From positions 1-64,000 of the forward strand of contig JADKCH010000004.1 of NCBI GenBank assembly GCA_016714685.1: 64,000 nt of DNA, written 5' to 3'. The notes under the pieces were generated by a model, which made no database searches, was not told the DNA's origin, and saw only the letters and a program-made list of their open reading frames with translations. Positions 8,434-17,074 of the stretch are shown in pieces; the first letter of the stretch is position 1; every line of letters starts with the position of its first letter. A program made the translations under genes and the position numbers. This stretch comes from Candidatus Geothrix odensensis (GTDB lineage: Bacteria > Acidobacteriota > Holophagae > Holophagales > Holophagaceae).

Positions 8434-9282
8434 ATGCCCATCACCCCCCAAGAACTCATCGCCAACCTGGGAGACCTGCCGCCCCTGCCGCAGGTGGCCT
8501 CCCAAGTGCTGCGAGTTTCTGCGGATCCCGATGCCAACGCCGACGACCTCCGCAAGGTCATCAGCATGGATCAGGCCCTCACGAGCCAGATCCTGAAGAT
8601 CTCCAATTCGGCCATGTTCGGCATGGTGCGGGAAGTCACCACCCTGACCCAGGCGATCATGACCCTGGGCTTCTCGACCATCAAGAGCGTGGTCATCGCC
8701 AGCTCCGCCAAGAACCTCTACCACCGGGGCGCCGTGGGCCTCCAGGAGCGGCTGATCTGGGAGCATGCGCTGGTGTCGGCCATCGCCAGCCGCGCCTTCG
8801 CGAAGAGTCTCCGCTTCCCGCGGATGGAAGAGGCCTTCATCGGCGGTCTGCTGCATGACATCGGGAAGTCGGTCATGGGCGTGAAGTTCCCGGAGCGCTA
8901 CGGAGCCCTGCTGCGCACCGTGTACAACGAGCAGGGCGTCTGCCTGGACCTCGAGCTGGATACCTTCGGCTTCGACCACGCCATGGTCGGCGAGGCCCTG
9001 GTGAACCGGTGGAACCTGGCCCCCAGCCTGCAGGCAGCGGTGCGCTTCCACCACGACCCCATCCATGCGCCCGCGGACTACCAGGAGCTGTCCGCCATCG
9101 TGGCGCTGGCCAACCATCTGGCCCTGGAGGAGAAGGTGGGCATCGGCAGCCCTCAGCACCTCGAAGGGGCCTCCCTGCAGGCCATGGAGATCCTGCAGCT
9201 GGGCCCTGAGGCCCTGGCGGGCATCAAGGAAGGCGTCCGGGCGGCCATCGAGCAGGACAAGTCCATGATCGCGGAGTTCTAG
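8434..9282 (+). CDS. HDOD-domain signalling protein (first copy)
   Basis: 282 residues covered by an HDOD domain (HD-related output domain): LPPLPQVASQVLRVSADP, ISMDQALTSQILKISNSAMFG and GGLLHDIGKSVM are the family landmarks. HDOD proteins are non-canonical relatives of HD hydrolases used in regulatory networks, often together with chemosensory or c-di-GMP proteins; catalysis is generally not shown. Only 17 bases separate it from cheR, and a second HDOD gene follows after one base, so all are likely in one transcript. Confidence 0.92.
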   Translation: MPITPQELIANLGDLPPLPQVASQVLRVSADPDANADDLRKVISMDQALTSQILKISNSAMFGMVREVTTLTQAIMTLGFSTIKSVVIASSAKNLYHRGAVGLQERLIWEHALVSAIASRAFAKSLRFPRMEEAFIGGLLHDIGKSVMGVKFPERYGALLRTVYNEQGVCLDLELDTFGFDHAMVGEALVNRWNLAPSLQAAVRFHHDPIHAPADYQELSAIVALANHLALEEKVGIGSPQHLEGASLQAMEILQLGPEALAGIKEGVRAAIEQDKSMIAEF

Positions 9283-9283
9283 C

Positions 9284-10147
9284 ATGATTTCCCGGGAGCA
9301 GTTCACCTCGCGCCTGAAGGCCAAGACCCTGCCGAGCCTCCCCCTGACGGTGGTGGCCCTGGGTGAGGCCGTGCAGGACGAGCGCTGCACCGTGGACCGC
9401 ATCCTCGGCATCCTTTCGAAGGACCCCTCCCTGTCCGCCACCCTGCTGCGCCTGGCGAACTCCGCCCTGTATTCCGGCACGGATTCCGTCATGGACCTGC
9501 GCACGGCCGTGCTGCGCCTGGGCTTCGATGCCGTGGCCAACCTCGGGACCGGCGCCGCGGTCATCAAGACCCTGAAGGGCGGCACCCACCTCGACGCGCT
9601 GAAGCTCTGGCAGCACAGCGTGGCCGTGGGCCTCACCGCCAAGGGCGTCTGCATCCTGGCCAAGCGGCACGGGCAGGCGGAGACCGCCTTCCTCTGCGGC
9701 CTCCTCCACGACATCGGGAAGATCGCCCTGGATACCTGCTTCCCCGAGGCCTATGCCGAGGTGCTCAAGGCCGTGGCCGAGGGGGCCTACTTCGTGGATG
9801 CCGAGCGGGCGCTGCTGGGCATGGACCACGCCGAGGCCGGTGCCCTGCTCGCGGCCGACTGGTCCTTCCCCGAGACCATCGTGGAGGTCATCCGCGGCCA
9901 CCACGACCCCAAGCCCGAGGACTTCCTGCCGAACCTCATCCACCTGGCCGACCTGCTGGTGCGCACCCGCATTCCCATGGGCCCCGCCGACGAGCGGCTG
10001 GTGATCTCGCTCGAGGACCTCCCGGCCTTCAAGGCAGTGCTGGCTGGCGCCCTGCACAAGGACCTGGACGTGGAACGGATGACCTTCTCCATCGACGACG
10101 AAGTGGATCACGCCCTGGCCTTCGTCGAAGTGGCATTCCAGGCTTGA
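9284..10147 (+). CDS. HDOD-domain signalling protein (second copy)
   Basis: 287 residues with the same fold as its upstream neighbour (LPSLPLTVVALGEAVQ, DPSLSATLLRLANSALYS, CGLLHDIGKIALD, VIRGHHDPK). The two copies differ in many positions, so this is an old tandem duplication or separate recruitment. It starts one base after the previous stop and ends nine bases before cheB, consistent with tight co-expression. A partner interaction with the first copy is possible but is inference. Confidence 0.92.
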   Translation: MISREQFTSRLKAKTLPSLPLTVVALGEAVQDERCTVDRILGILSKDPSLSATLLRLANSALYSGTDSVMDLRTAVLRLGFDAVANLGTGAAVIKTLKGGTHLDALKLWQHSVAVGLTAKGVCILAKRHGQAETAFLCGLLHDIGKIALDTCFPEAYAEVLKAVAEGAYFVDAERALLGMDHAEAGALLAADWSFPETIVEVIRGHHDPKPEDFLPNLIHLADLLVRTRIPMGPADERLVISLEDLPAFKAVLAGALHKDLDVERMTFSIDDEVDHALAFVEVAFQA

Positions 10148-10156
10148 GGCGAACCC

Positions 10157-11272
10157 ATGACGATCCGGATCCTGGTGGTGGACGACAGCCCCTTCATGAG
10201 GAAATCCCTGCAGAAGATGCTGGAGGAGGCACCGGACCTGCGCGTGGTCGCCACGGCCCGCGACGGCATCGATGCCCTGGAGAAGATCCAGGAGCACAAG
10301 CCCGACATCGTGACCCTGGACATCGAGATGCCGCGCATGGACGGCCTCACCTGCCTGAAGAAGATCATGGCGGACTTCCCCATGCCGGTCCTCATGGTGT
10401 CCAGCCTCACCCAGGAAGGCGCCCAGGCCACCCTGGACGCGCTGTCGCTGGGCGCCCTCGACTTCATCCCCAAGGAGAGCGGCTTTGCCAGCCTGAGCAT
10501 CCTGCAGATCCAGCACGATCTGCAGGAGAAGGTGCGGCGCCTGGCCACGAGCCCGCGCTTCCACAGGGCCGGACCTTCCTCGTCGGCCTCGCCCACCCAC
10601 GCCCCCTCGACGCCCCCCCCCCCCACCGCGGGCGCCCCGGCCAAGCCGGCCGCTCCACCCAAGGTGGCTCCCCCTTCGGGGACGAGCCTGGGGTCCCCCC
10701 AGGCTGACCTGCTGCTGATCGGCAGTTCCACCGGTGGCCCCAAGGCCCTGCAGGACATCCTGCCAACCATCCCCGCCAACCTCCCGGTGGCCTGCCTCAT
10801 CGTCCAGCACATGCCCAGCACCTTCACCAAGCCCTTCGCGGACCGCCTGAACGGCCTCTGCCAAGTGCACGTGAAGGAAGCCGAGCAGGGCGAGCCGCTC
10901 AAGGCGGGCACGGTCTACATCGCCCCCGGCGGCATCCACATGACCTACGGGGCCCGCGGCGCCAAGGGCTGCATCGAGCTGAGCGCCGAGCCCGTGTCCT
11001 CCCTCCACCGCCCCAGCGTGGATGTGCTCTTCCTCAGCGTGGCCGAACTGTTCAAGGGCCAGGTGCTCGCGGGCATCCTCACCGGGATGGGCGCGGATGG
11101 CGCCAAGGGCATGGAGCAGCTGAAGCGGAAGGGGGCCCACACCCTGGCCGAATCCGAGGAGAGCTGCGTGGTCTACGGCATGCCGCGGGCCGCCGTGGAG
11201 CGCGGCTGCGTGGATGTGGTCGCCCCCCTGGGCGACATCCCCGGCCACCTGCGGCGCCACTTCCACATCTAG
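10157..11272 (+). CDS. cheB: CheB protein-glutamate methylesterase with receiver domain
   Basis: 371 residues. The N-terminal receiver domain (1-125) has the acidic pair VVDDS, the phospho-acceptor in TLDIEMPRMDG and the conserved Lys in DFIPKES. A flexible Pro/Ala-rich linker spans about 130-180. The C-terminal methylesterase has the nucleophile GSSTGGP, the catalytic histidine in IVQHMP and the aspartate region GILTGMGADGAKGM. The enzyme removes methyl groups added by CheR and deamidates receptor glutamines. The linker codons include a 12-base C homopolymer (10613-10624) that could slip; one added C would stop the protein after about 183 residues, leaving only the receiver domain. Confidence 0.95.
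   Translation: MTIRILVVDDSPFMRKSLQKMLEEAPDLRVVATARDGIDALEKIQEHKPDIVTLDIEMPRMDGLTCLKKIMADFPMPVLMVSSLTQEGAQATLDALSLGALDFIPKESGFASLSILQIQHDLQEKVRRLATSPRFHRAGPSSSASPTHAPSTPPPPTAGAPAKPAAPPKVAPPSGTSLGSPQADLLLIGSSTGGPKALQDILPTIPANLPVACLIVQHMPSTFTKPFADRLNGLCQVHVKEAEQGEPLKAGTVYIAPGGIHMTYGARGAKGCIELSAEPVSSLHRPSVDVLFLSVAELFKGQVLAGILTGMGADGAKGMEQLKRKGAHTLAESEESCVVYGMPRAAVERGCVDVVAPLGDIPGHLRRHFHI
10613..10624 (+). repeat. C12 homopolymer inside cheB
   Basis: Twelve consecutive C bases encode four prolines in the interdomain linker of CheB. The present length keeps the reading frame open. With one extra C the downstream frame reaches a TGA at 10705-10707, before the methylesterase domain. Such tracts are classical slipped-strand sites, but they are also where sequencing and assembly errors occur. 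Confidence 0.95.
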
Positions 11273-11284
11273 GAGCAAGCCCAC

Positions 11285-12160
11285 ATGCTGACGCCCGCGA
11301 TCCTGGGGTCCCTGCGGATCCCGGCCTCCGCGGCCCCCTCCGCGCCGGCGCTCGCGAACGCCCTCGCTGGGCAGACCATCGAGGCCACGCTGGAGGCCGT
11401 TCTCCCGGATGGCCTCGTGCTGCGCCTCGCAGACGGGAAGCAGCTGCAGGCCCAGGGCAGCCTGCCCTTCCCACCCGGCAGCACCCTGGGGCTACGCGGA
11501 GTGCCATTGCCGGAGGGAGCCGGCATCCGCCTCCAGGTGGTCCGGGCCACGCCGCCACCCAGCCCGGCCCTGCTGGCCCCGCTGGCCTTCGGCGAGGCCG
11601 CTCCCCTGCTGGCGCGACTCCAGTCCAGCGCCGCCCAGACGCCCCTCGGCCAGATGCTGGGCCAGCTGCTGCAGGCCGGCCTGGCCGTGGCGGAACAGCC
11701 CGAGGTCTGGTCGGCCTGGCTGAAGGGGTCGATGGAGGCCCTGGCGGATCCCGGCACCTCCCCAGCCGAGTCAGCCTTCCACCGATTGCAGGCCAAGGAG
11801 GGTACGGGCTGGTTCGAGATCCCCCTGCCCTGGGCGCCGGGCGCCGAACCCCTGCGGCTCTGGATCGAAGGGGAAGGAGCCCCCGCTGGAGTGGATGCGG
11901 ACACGGTCCATCGCGTGTTCCTGAGCGTCCCCTTCTCCAGCCTGGGCGAAGTGCGGTTGGGACTGGAACAGCGCAGCGCCGGGCTGAGGGTCCGCCTGTG
12001 GCTGCAGGATCCCGCCCAGGCCGAGGCCCTCGGCCCGGACCTGGATGCGGAACTCCGCTCGCTGGGACGCCCCGTGGATCTCCAGGTGCTCGCCCTTCCC
12101 CCGGACTCGCCAGATCTGAGGGCCCTGGCTGGCGGCAGCCCCCTCCAGGCCATGGGGTGA
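11285..12160 (+). CDS. FliK-like (hook-length-control-like) protein
   Basis: 291 residues, rich in Ala, Leu and Pro. An N-terminal part (about 25-90) looks like a small beta domain (IEATLEAVLPDGLVLRL). The C-terminal part (about 175-285) reads GWFEIPLPWAPGAEPLRLWI, then SLGEVRLGLEQRSAGLRVRLWL and RSLGRPVDLQVLAL, which resembles the C-terminal hook-associated domain of FliK. No other flagellar gene is in the window. A good Shine-Dalgarno (AGGAGC) precedes the ATG. It lies between cheB and a kinase gene and ends four bases before the latter. The assignment rests on pattern only. Confidence 0.55.
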   Translation: MLTPAILGSLRIPASAAPSAPALANALAGQTIEATLEAVLPDGLVLRLADGKQLQAQGSLPFPPGSTLGLRGVPLPEGAGIRLQVVRATPPPSPALLAPLAFGEAAPLLARLQSSAAQTPLGQMLGQLLQAGLAVAEQPEVWSAWLKGSMEALADPGTSPAESAFHRLQAKEGTGWFEIPLPWAPGAEPLRLWIEGEGAPAGVDADTVHRVFLSVPFSSLGEVRLGLEQRSAGLRVRLWLQDPAQAEALGPDLDAELRSLGRPVDLQVLALPPDSPDLRALAGGSPLQAMG

Positions 12161-12164
12161 GGCC

Positions 12165-13205
12165 ATGGGCGCCTCTGTCATCCAGCCCCTGCCTGAAGGC
12201 CACCGGAAGCGGTACCTGGACCGGCTCATGGAGGTCACGGGTGCCGTCCCCTGGGAGATGGACGCGGACACAGGCCTCTGCACCTACCTGGGCCCTGGCG
12301 CCGAAACCCTTGCCGGCTGGCCCCTGGAGCAGTGGCACGCCCTGCCGTTCTGGAAGGGGGTCGTGCACCCGGAGGATCAGGCCACCTTTCAAAAGTACCT
12401 GGACGAAGTTGGAGGGCCCGACGGCGGCGATCAACTCGAGTTCAGGCTGACCCTGGCGGGCGGCGGCTGCCACTGGGTGCGCGTGACCGGTGGGATGGAG
12501 ACCGGGGATGGACCGCGGCGGGTCCTGGGTTTCCTCTTTGACATCCACGTCCACAAGGTCGCCAAGGAACATGTCCTGCTGGCGAACCTGAGGGAGAAGG
12601 ACCTGCTGCTGCGCGAGATCCATCACCGGGTGAAGAACAACCTCCAGGTCGTCTCCAGCCTGCTGCGCCTGCAGGCCTCCACGCATGAGGATCCGGTGGT
12701 CCACCTCGCGCTGCAGGAGGCTCAGGAGCGGGTCCAGGCCATCGCCCTCATCCACCAGAAGCTCAAGCACGCCCCCGACTACTCCCAGCTCGACCTGCCC
12801 GGCTATGTGCGGACCCTGGCGGAACGCCTGGTCCGCAGCTACGCCAGCGTGCCCGCCCTCATCGACCTGAGGGTGCAGGTGGCCCCCGTGGAGCTGGGCC
12901 CGGACGCCCCGGTCCCGCTCGGACTGATCCTGAACGAACTGGTGGCCAACGCCCTCCAGCACGCCTTCCCGCCGGGTCAGGGCGGCAGCCTGGACATCGA
13001 GATCGGACCAGCCTCCCAAGGTTGGATCACGCTCCGGGTGGCCGATTCGGGCCAGGGTCTGCCGGAGGCCGTGGACCTGGACAGCGGCGGCCTGGGATTC
13101 CAGTTGGTCCGGGCATTGACCGATCAGCTGGGAGGAACCCTGGAGCTTGAACGGCGCCGGGGCGCCTCCTTCCTCCTGAGCTTTCCCCCCAGCCGCCAGC
13201 CATGA
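12165..13205 (+). CDS. PAS-domain histidine kinase, HisKA_2 type
   Basis: 346 residues. A PAS/PAC-like sensor (about 20-130; PWEMDADTGLCTYLG, HPEDQATFQKYL) is followed by a HisKA_2 dimerisation domain with the phospho-accepting histidine in LLREIHHRVKNNLQVVSSLL, then an HATPase with GLILNELVANALQHAF (N box) and SGGLGFQLV (G box). No transmembrane segment, so it should sense a cytoplasmic signal. Its stop overlaps the start of the next gene, whose receiver domain is the most likely phosphorylation target; this pairing is inference from coupling. Confidence 0.9.
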   Translation: MGASVIQPLPEGHRKRYLDRLMEVTGAVPWEMDADTGLCTYLGPGAETLAGWPLEQWHALPFWKGVVHPEDQATFQKYLDEVGGPDGGDQLEFRLTLAGGGCHWVRVTGGMETGDGPRRVLGFLFDIHVHKVAKEHVLLANLREKDLLLREIHHRVKNNLQVVSSLLRLQASTHEDPVVHLALQEAQERVQAIALIHQKLKHAPDYSQLDLPGYVRTLAERLVRSYASVPALIDLRVQVAPVELGPDAPVPLGLILNELVANALQHAFPPGQGGSLDIEIGPASQGWITLRVADSGQGLPEAVDLDSGGLGFQLVRALTDQLGGTLELERRRGASFLLSFPPSRQP

Positions 13206-15124
13206 GCCAACCCCTGATCCTGATCGTCGAAGACGAGGCCATCGTGGCCATGGACCTCCGGCTGCACCTGCAGGACCTGGGCTACGCCGTGTCCGGACTG
13301 GCCTCCACCGGCGAGGAGGCCGTGGCCATGGCGGCCCGCACCAGGCCCTCCCTGGTGCTCATGGACATCTCGCTCGGCGCAGGCATGGACGGCATCGAGG
13401 CCGCCCACCACATGCAGGGCATGGGCCTGCCCGTGGTGTTCCTCACGGCCTTCGCCGACGAGGCGACCCTCACCCGGGCCAAGGAGAGCGGCCCCTATGG
13501 CTACCTCCTCAAGCCCTATGACGAGCGGACCCTCCACTCCACCATCGAGATGGCCCTCTACCGCCACCGCATGGAGCAGGAGCTGAAGGCCAGCGAGTCC
13601 CGCATGCGGGCCATCATCGAGCACGCGCTGGACCTGGTGGTGATCCTCGATCAGTCCGGGCGGGTCACCTACAGCAGCCCTTCCGCGGAGCGGGTCCTGG
13701 GCTACCGCCATGGGGAACGGTACGGCACGCCCGCCGCGGAGCTGGTTCACCCGGATGACCTGGGGCCCTACGCCGCGATCCTGCGGGAACTCATCCAGGC
13801 GCCTGGCGAATCCAGGGCCGTCGAGATCCGCATTCTCCACAAGGACGGCACGCCGCGGCTCATGGAGGCGGTCGCCCACAACGCGTTCGAGGTGCCGGGG
13901 GTCCACGGCATCGTGATCAACGCCCGGGACATCACGGAACGACGCCAGGTGGAGCTGGACCGGCAGGCCATGGAAGCCAAGGTGCAGCAGGCGCAGAAGC
14001 TCGAGAGCCTGGGGGTGCTGGCGGGGGGCATCGCCCATGACTTCAACAACCTGCTGATGGGCATCATGGGCCACGCGGGGCTGGCCCTCATGGACCTCCA
14101 GGAGGACAGTCCCCTCCGCCGGCGCCTGCACCAGATCGAACTGGCCGCCACCCGCGCCGCGGAGCTCACCAACCAGCTGCTGGCCTATTCCGGTCGGGGC
14201 AAGTTCCTGGTCGAGCCGGTGTCCCTGTCGCGCCTGGTGGATGAGATGGAGAGCCTGCTGGAGACGGTGATCTCCAAGAAGGCCGTGCTCGAGCACCAGT
14301 TCGCCCCCGACCTGCCCCTGATCGACGGAGACGCCACCCAGCTCCGGCAGGTGATCATGAACCTCATCACCAACGCCTCGGATGCCCTGGGCGAACGGAC
14401 CGGCAAGATCACCCTCTCGGTGGGCACCCTGCCGACCGGCCCCCTCACGCCGTGCCTGGCGGGCACGCCGCCGGAGGGAGAGTCGGTCTTCCTGGAGGTG
14501 AAGGACACCGGCTGCGGCATGGCTCTCGACACGCTCGGCCGGATCTTCGATCCCTTCTTCACCACCAAGTTCACGGGGCGCGGACTCGGGCTGGCCGCCG
14601 TCCTGGGCATCGTGCACGGCCATCACGGCGCCATCCAGGTGCTCAGCGAGCCCGGCCTCGGCACGACCTTCCGGCTGCTCTTCCCCCGCTCCGAGGAAAC
14701 CCACGGCCATGACCTCTGGCAGGACCGCCCCACCCTGGCCTACTCAAGCCAAGGGACCATCCTCGTCGTGGACGACGAGGAGACCGTGCGCAGCGTGGCT
14801 GCCGCCACCCTCGAGCGCTGCGGCTTCCAGGTCGAGCTCGCCACCAACGGCCGCGACGGCCTCCGGGCCTTCCGCCACCGGGCCGCCGACATCCGCGCCG
14901 TGGTGCTGGATCTCACCATGCCCATCATGGGCGGGGACGAGGTCCTCGCGGAGCTGCGCTCCGGCCCCGGGCCGGGGGCCACGGTGCCCATCCTGCTCTC
15001 GAGCGGCTACAGCAGCTCGGACGTGGCGGGGAACCTCCAGCGCTTCGCCCCGATCCAGTTCCTCCAGAAACCCTACAACCCGGCCGACCTCATCCAGAAG
15101 ATCCGGAGCTGCCTCGGAGAGTGA
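13202..15124 (+). CDS. Hybrid kinase: receiver-PAS-HisKA-HATPase-receiver
   Basis: 640 residues in five parts. An N-terminal receiver (1-120; VEDEAIVAMDL, LVLMDISLGAGMDG, GYLLKPY) is followed by a PAS domain (about 135-250; SRMRAIIEHALDLVVILD). HisKA carries the histidine in LAGGIAHDFNNLL. HATPase has NLITNASDAL and GRGLGLAAVLGIV. A C-terminal receiver (about 520-640) has VVDDEETV, VVLDLTMPIMGG and LQKPYNP. No membrane segment. The ATG overlaps the preceding kinase gene by four bases. The double-receiver layout suggests it relays phosphate from the HisKA_2 kinase to a further partner not encoded here. Confidence 0.93.
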   Translation: MSQPLILIVEDEAIVAMDLRLHLQDLGYAVSGLASTGEEAVAMAARTRPSLVLMDISLGAGMDGIEAAHHMQGMGLPVVFLTAFADEATLTRAKESGPYGYLLKPYDERTLHSTIEMALYRHRMEQELKASESRMRAIIEHALDLVVILDQSGRVTYSSPSAERVLGYRHGERYGTPAAELVHPDDLGPYAAILRELIQAPGESRAVEIRILHKDGTPRLMEAVAHNAFEVPGVHGIVINARDITERRQVELDRQAMEAKVQQAQKLESLGVLAGGIAHDFNNLLMGIMGHAGLALMDLQEDSPLRRRLHQIELAATRAAELTNQLLAYSGRGKFLVEPVSLSRLVDEMESLLETVISKKAVLEHQFAPDLPLIDGDATQLRQVIMNLITNASDALGERTGKITLSVGTLPTGPLTPCLAGTPPEGESVFLEVKDTGCGMALDTLGRIFDPFFTTKFTGRGLGLAAVLGIVHGHHGAIQVLSEPGLGTTFRLLFPRSEETHGHDLWQDRPTLAYSSQGTILVVDDEETVRSVAAATLERCGFQVELATNGRDGLRAFRHRAADIRAVVLDLTMPIMGGDEVLAELRSGPGPGATVPILLSSGYSSSDVAGNLQRFAPIQFLQKPYNPADLIQKIRSCLGE

Positions 15125-15213
15125 TCAGAAAAGAGCAGTCGCGAAAATCGCGACAGACAACCATTTCATGCCCTTTTTCGCATTCTTTTGCGCCTTTCGC
15201 GGTTCCTTCTTTT
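15125..15213. other. AT-richer spacer with hairpin between convergent genes
   Basis: 89 bases between the signalling cluster and lpxD, clearly lower in GC than the flanking genes. It contains a perfect seven-base stem with a three-base A loop (15138-15154). After this comes a run of degenerate heptamer-like units rich in TTCGC and TTTTGCG (15176-15210). The hairpin has no following T-run, so terminator function is uncertain. Confidence 0.5.
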
Positions 15214-16215
15214 TCAGCCCTTCCTGAGTTGCTTCATGAGCCGCGGCAGCCGGTTCAGGGCGGCCTGGGCCTCGGTCCACTCCTTGTGGGGGCGGGCCGG
15301 GAAGCCGGTGACGAAGCTGCCCTCGGGCAGGCTCTTGGCCACCACGCTGTTGCCGCCCACCACGCTGCGGCTGCCGATCTCGATGTGGCCCACCACGCCC
15401 ACCTTGCCGGCGAGGGTCACGTAGTCGCCCAGCTTCGTGGAGCCGCTGATGCCCGTCTGGCTCACCAGCAGGCAGTGGCTCCCCACCTGCACGTTGTGGC
15501 CCACCTGCACCTGGTTGTCGATCTTGGTGCCGGCCCCGATCCGCGTGGGCCCCAGCACGCCACGGTCGATGCAGACACAGGCGCCGATCTCCACGTCATC
15601 ACCCACCTCCACCCAGCCCACTTGGGGGATCTTGGCGTGGCGGCCCTCCACCAGCACGTAGCCGTAGCCGTCGCTGCCCACCACGGAGTTGGCGTGGACC
15701 GCCACGCGGTTCCCCAGCTGGGTGCGGCGGTAGAGCACCGCGCCGGAGAACAGCTCGCAGCCCTCCCCCAATACGCAGTCGTCGCCGATGTGAACGCCGG
15801 GGTGCACGATGCAGCCCTTCCCCAGCACGGTGCGGGCCCCCACCGTGGTGCCCGGGGCGATGCGGCACCCCTCTCCCACGACAGCGGACGGGTCCACCGG
15901 AGTGTCACTCCAGCTCGGCGTCGGCTCCGGATGCAGCCAGCCGATGGCCTGGGCAAAGGCCCAGTAGGGATGCTTCACGCGCAGCACGGGGCGGTCCCCC
16001 ATATCCACGGTGGCATCCACGAAGATCAAACCCGCTCCGCTCTCCTTGGCCTTGGCGGCGTATTTGGGGTTGGCCAGGAAGCTTGCGGAGCCCGCCCCAG
16101 CCTCTTCCAGGGGCTTCACTTCGGAAATGGGGCGATCCGGGGGACAATGCTCCAGGGCGCCGCCCAGACGTTCGGCCAGATCCTGCGCGGTCAGGGTCGT
16201 CACGGTCCGGGACAT
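15214..16215 (-). CDS. lpxD: UDP-3-O-acyl-glucosamine N-acyltransferase LpxD
   Basis: 333 residues, normal LpxD length. It adds the N-linked hydroxyacyl chain in lipid A synthesis. An N-terminal uridine-binding domain (1-105, with FLANPKYAAKAKESGAGLIFV) precedes a left-handed parallel beta helix of hexapeptide repeats. The catalytic histidine sits in DNQVQVGHNVQVG, and a C-terminal helix ends with LNRLPRLMKQLRK. The gene stands alone, without lpxA, fabZ or lpxB, and is divergent from lgt. Its presence is direct evidence for an LPS outer membrane. Confidence 0.95.
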   Translation of the reverse strand: MSRTVTTLTAQDLAERLGGALEHCPPDRPISEVKPLEEAGAGSASFLANPKYAAKAKESGAGLIFVDATVDMGDRPVLRVKHPYWAFAQAIGWLHPEPTPSWSDTPVDPSAVVGEGCRIAPGTTVGARTVLGKGCIVHPGVHIGDDCVLGEGCELFSGAVLYRRTQLGNRVAVHANSVVGSDGYGYVLVEGRHAKIPQVGWVEVGDDVEIGACVCIDRGVLGPTRIGAGTKIDNQVQVGHNVQVGSHCLLVSQTGISGSTKLGDYVTLAGKVGVVGHIEIGSRSVVGGNSVVAKSLPEGSFVTGFPARPHKEWTEAQAALNRLPRLMKQLRKG

Positions 16216-16225
16216 GGGAATCTCC

Positions 16226-16253
16226 TCTTCAGTCTTCAGTCTTCAGTCTTCAG
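16226..16253. repeat. Four tandem TCTTCAG heptamers in the lpxD-lgt divergent spacer
   Basis: Four perfect copies of the seven-base unit TCTTCAG lie in the 64-base gap between two divergent genes. A 28-base array with a period of seven does not look like a promoter element. It resembles the short tandem heptamer repeats described in spacers of several bacterial groups. It must overlap or adjoin the promoters of both genes, so copy-number change could alter their spacing. Confidence 0.9.
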
Positions 16254-16279
16254 TTTCCACCATCCGTTTGGAATCCAGC

Positions 16280-17074
16280 ATGCATCCTGTCCTCTTCGAG
16301 ATCGGCTCGTTCCCCCTGGGCACCTACGGGCTGCTGCTGGCCATCGCCTTCTTCGCCGGCACGGGCCTGGCCAAGCGGCAGGCGCGGCTGGACGGCCTGG
16401 AACCGGCGGCCATCACGGACCTGGCCATCGCCATGCTCATCTCCGCCATCCTGGGCTCCAAGCTCCTCATGGTGGTGGTGGACTTGATCGGCGGCGCCCC
16501 CCTGCGGGAGGTGTTCTCCTTCGCCACCCTGCGGGCGGGCGGCGCCATCCACGGCGGCATCATCGCCGCCACGGCCGTGTTCTTCTGGAAGCTCCGCAAG
16601 GGCCAGGGCCTGCCGCTGCGGATCACGGGTGACGCCCTGGTGCCCGGCGTGGCCCTGGGCCAGGCCATCGGCCGCCTGGGCTGCTTCTCCGCAGGTTGCT
16701 GCTACGGCACCGAAAGCCACGCGTCCTGGGCGACCACCTTCACGGATCCCATCGCCCACGCCTTCAGCGGCACGCCCCTGGGCCTCCCGCTCCATCCCGT
16801 GCAGATCTACAACGCCCTGGCCAACCTGGCGGTGATGGCCGTCCTGCTGCTGGCCCGGCCCAAGCGGGCCTTCCAGGGCCAGATCTTCGCCCTCTACTTC
16901 CTGGTGGAGGGCCTGGGCCGGGTGGTCACCGAGACCTGGCGGGGCGACGTGGACCGCGGCACCGGCTGGCTGGGCTGGGTGTGGCTGAGCACGGGGCGTC
17001 TCACGGGCATTGCATTCATGTTGCTGGGACTGGGCCTCTGGCTGGTCTGGAGCCGGCGTAAGGAGACGAAGTGA
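16280..17074 (+). CDS. lgt: Prolipoprotein diacylglyceryl transferase
   Basis: 264 residues, a polytopic inner-membrane enzyme with about seven hydrophobic segments. It attaches diacylglycerol to the lipobox cysteine of prolipoproteins. The start MHPVLFEIGSFPLGTYGLL and the signature region GQAIGRLGCFSAGCCYG, with HPVQIYNAL further on, place it in the Lgt family; the G-R-L-G part corresponds to the conserved GRxGN signature. The ATG at 16280 is chosen because it starts the family N-terminus; the frame is open further upstream through the lpxD 5' region. The stop overlaps the next start by four bases. Confidence 0.95.
   Translation: MHPVLFEIGSFPLGTYGLLLAIAFFAGTGLAKRQARLDGLEPAAITDLAIAMLISAILGSKLLMVVVDLIGGAPLREVFSFATLRAGGAIHGGIIAATAVFFWKLRKGQGLPLRITGDALVPGVALGQAIGRLGCFSAGCCYGTESHASWATTFTDPIAHAFSGTPLGLPLHPVQIYNALANLAVMAVLLLARPKRAFQGQIFALYFLVEGLGRVVTETWRGDVDRGTGWLGWVWLSTGRLTGIAFMLLGLGLWLVWSRRKETK

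Noticed and set aside
9224..13019. Long minus-strand frames opposite the HDOD, cheB and kinase genes
   Set aside because: No recognisable domain and codon-bias shadow of well-supported plus-strand genes.
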